Below are positions 4,807 through 5,804 of a stretch of 5,804 nucleotides of DNA, piece after piece. The notes under the pieces are model-generated. The model searched no databases and was not told the DNA's origin. It saw only the letters and a list, made by a program, of their open reading frames with translations. The number at the start of each line of letters is the position of its first letter. Positions within the stretch are counted from its first letter, which is position 1. Made by a program: the position numbers and the translations under genes. Source of the stretch: an uncultured Arcobacter sp. (lineage in GTDB: Bacteria > Campylobacterota > Campylobacteria > Campylobacterales > Arcobacteraceae); NCBI GenBank assembly GCA_913062735.1, contig CAJXWI010000190.1, positions 1 through 5,804 of the forward strand, given 5' to 3'.

Positions 4807-5001
4807 GTGTATGAAATGAATATTCAGTGTCCTTATTGTTTACAAGCAATTAGTGTTTTATTAGATTTAGGTGTTTACAACTATACAAGTGTTATAGATG
4901 ACTGTGAAGTATGCTGTCGTCCCATTGAGTTATCCTACAATGTAGAAGATGGAGAAATAACTACTTTTTCATATTCTTCTATGGAAGGGAATGAGTACTA
5001 A
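4807..5001 (+). CDS. CPXCG-motif cysteine-rich zinc-ribbon protein
   Basis: This 64-residue protein matches the CPXCG-motif cysteine-rich family in length and plan: IQCPYCLQAISVLLDL near the N-terminus, then DDCEVCCRPIEL (31-42), then an acidic tail. Cys8, Cys11, Cys33 and Cys36 (with Cys37) form two CxxC knuckles expected to bind one zinc. The family is small, cytosolic and of unknown function. The Gly that normally follows the first knuckle is Leu12 here, so the naming motif reads CPYCL. The GTG start is chosen because AGGAG sits five bases upstream. A strong extended -10 promoter precedes it. It is divergent from the HD-GYP gene across a palindrome-rich spacer and convergent with the acyltransferase gene. 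Confidence 0.92.
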   Translation: MYEMNIQCPYCLQAISVLLDLGVYNYTSVIDDCEVCCRPIELSYNVEDGEITTFSYSSMEGNEY

Positions 5002-5170
5002 GCTTACTTATTATTTTTTTATTTCTCACAAGTATAAAAATGCTGCCTTTAGTATTTTAAATTATCATGAAACATTATTAAATGTTAAAGGTAAAAATAC
5101 GAAGGCATACATTTTAATTAATAAATTTTATTTAAAATACTTATTTCAAGAAAAGTTTTTTAAAAAATGA
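4991..5170 (+). CDS. Possible 59-residue basic protein overlapping the end of the CPXCG gene (doubtful)
   Basis: An ATG 11 bases inside the end of the CPXCG gene opens a frame of 59 codons starting MSTKLTYYFFISHKYKNAAF, Lys-rich and ending KFFKK. A GGAAGGGA stretch directly before the ATG could allow coupled translation, although the spacing is short. Against it, the frame contains the long stem-loop at 5044-5107, its 3' end overlaps the convergent acyltransferase by 30 bases, and the sequence shows no recognisable domain. It is listed because it is the longest unexplained plus-strand frame here. Confidence 0.2.
   Translation: MSTKLTYYFFISHKYKNAAFSILNYHETLLNVKGKNTKAYILINKFYLKYLFQEKFFKK
5044..5107 (-). 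terminator. Bidirectional stem-loop between convergent genes (probable terminator)
   Basis: TGCCTT (5044-5049) pairs with AAGGCA (5102-5107), and GTATTTT (5052-5058) pairs with AAAATAC (5094-5100), separated by a small internal loop. At the apex AACATT (5071-5076) and AATGTT (5081-5086) form a further hairpin. On the minus strand the structure starts 33 bases after the acyltransferase stop and is followed by GCATTTTTAT, a short T-run. On the plus strand a T/A-rich stretch follows. It lies where both convergent transcripts should end. Confidence 0.5.
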
Positions 5171-5804
5171 AGAAGCATTTTGTGGGTTCCAAGATACGAT
5201 TAAACAAGGTAATTTTAAACTTCCATATGCATTTATTTCTTTAATAATAGTAATATCACCAAATTTACTGAACAATTTAAAGTGATCTTTTTTAATTGCA
5301 AAGACATACAAGTCAATCTCATTATCAATAAATATATTATAAGTAGAGAGCATTAAATATTTAAATTCCATATTTAAACCTTTATTATTATGTTTAATTA
5401 CATTTCTCGATATTTCAGCAAGTGTATCATGACTCTTTCTTTGAGCATTAAAAGAATAGATTGCATCTGAGGGTAAAGTATTGTTTTCATCAAATATAAT
5501 ACGACAAGTAGCGCTTAATTCCTTGTTTTTTCTATAGGTAATGATTGCTGAGTTTTTGTCATATTTATCAAAATTAAGATATTCAATAAGATCTTTAAAT
5601 TCGTTGTCATAAGATAGAGAAGAAAAAACTGTGCTTCTTAGTGTAAATACTTCAATTAATTCTTCTGCATTTACAATAAGCCCTAAGTTCTTATTTGTAT
5701 TTTGCCACCTTAGGTTTTTGTTAAAAGAAATACTTTCTTCAATGACTTCTTCTAAAAACAACCTGTTTTTAAACAACATTAATGCATTTTCTTGTTCTTC
5801 ATTA
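5141..5804 (-). CDS. LuxI/FeeM-like GNAT-fold N-acyltransferase (5' end may lie outside the window)
   Basis: Numbered from the internal ATG at 5779 (212 residues), the protein carries the pattern of autoinducer synthases and FeeM-type N-acyl amino acid synthases. This comprises LRSTVF (Arg48, Phe52), FDKYD (Asp71, Asp74), TCRII (Arg93) and AEISRNVI (Glu122, Arg125). These correspond, with nearly the same spacing, to LuxI Arg24, Phe28, Asp45, Asp48, Arg69, Glu99 and Arg102. The conserved LuxI Trp34 is not found. Such enzymes join an acyl group from acyl-ACP to an amino-group acceptor, making acyl-homoserine lactones or N-acyl amino acids. The acceptor here is unknown. The frame stays open for eight codons (NEEQENAL) from that ATG to the window edge, and no good ribosome binding site precedes the ATG, so an upstream start is likely. 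If 5779 is the start, the gene is complete. Confidence 0.75.
   Translation of the reverse strand, partial: NEEQENALMLFKNRLFLEEVIEESISFNKNLRWQNTNKNLGLIVNAEELIEVFTLRSTVFSSLSYDNEFKDLIEYLNFDKYDKNSAIITYRKNKELSATCRIIFDENNTLPSDAIYSFNAQRKSHDTLAEISRNVIKHNNKGLNMEFKYLMLSTYNIFIDNEIDLYVFAIKKDHFKLFSKFGDITIIKEINAYGSLKLPCLIVSWNPQNASSFFKKLFLK

Noticed and set aside
1..5804. CRISPR array, insertion sequence, tRNA or rRNA gene
   Set aside because: No regularly spaced repeats, transposase-like frames, terminal inverted repeats around a gene, or tRNA-like cloverleaf sequences were seen on either strand.

Overview
The window is AT-rich and small-gene-dense. Most of it (about 610 to the right end) reads like a member of the Campylobacterota, perhaps Arcobacteraceae-like. 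The evidence is a DUF2325 protein of the type common in that phylum, clear GGAG/AGGA ribosome binding sites, a Fur-box-like operator, and a membrane-anchored PAS-PAS-HD-GYP sensor. The genus cannot be fixed from sequence reading alone.

Layout. Positions 1-573 (minus strand) carry the 5' end of folD and, just upstream of it, a gene resembling only the C-terminal half of a Brp/Blh beta-carotene 15,15'-dioxygenase. Both lack Shine-Dalgarno sites and look Bacteroidota-like, unlike the rest of the window. Positions 563-1014 (minus) hold a compact unit: a -10 element, a 15/19 match to the Fur box, a 20-codon Cys-containing ORF with its own ribosome binding site, and DUF2325 13 bases later. Positions 1173-1810 (minus) hold two small genes of unknown function, one very acidic and one with three membrane segments. 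Positions 1811-2291 are a 481-base region without an obvious conserved gene. It contains a possible 26-codon hydrophobic ORF on the plus strand and a nested inverted repeat just after the next gene's stop.

Positions 2292-4577 (minus) encode a 761-residue putative cyclic-di-GMP phosphodiesterase with a duplicated periplasmic helical sensor, two PAS domains and a canonical HD-GYP domain. It is divergent from a small CPXCG-type zinc-ribbon gene at 4807-5001 (plus). The 229-base space between them holds three perfect palindromes of 24, 30 and 12 bp. The right end (5141 to the edge, minus) is a GNAT-fold acyltransferase carrying most of the invariant residues of LuxI-type autoinducer synthases and related FeeM-type N-acyl amino acid synthases. 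A long imperfect stem-loop separates it from the zinc-ribbon gene.

How they may work together. The clearest signals are an iron-regulated peptide/DUF2325 unit and a neighbourhood containing both a second-messenger hydrolase and a possible acyl-signal synthase. No pathway linking all the genes can be shown. The strongest candidates for something undescribed are the Fur-controlled peptide MIDFCTDNKQNLVKPTGCTC and the LuxI/FeeM-like enzyme. The left junction deserves a check for horizontal transfer or misassembly.
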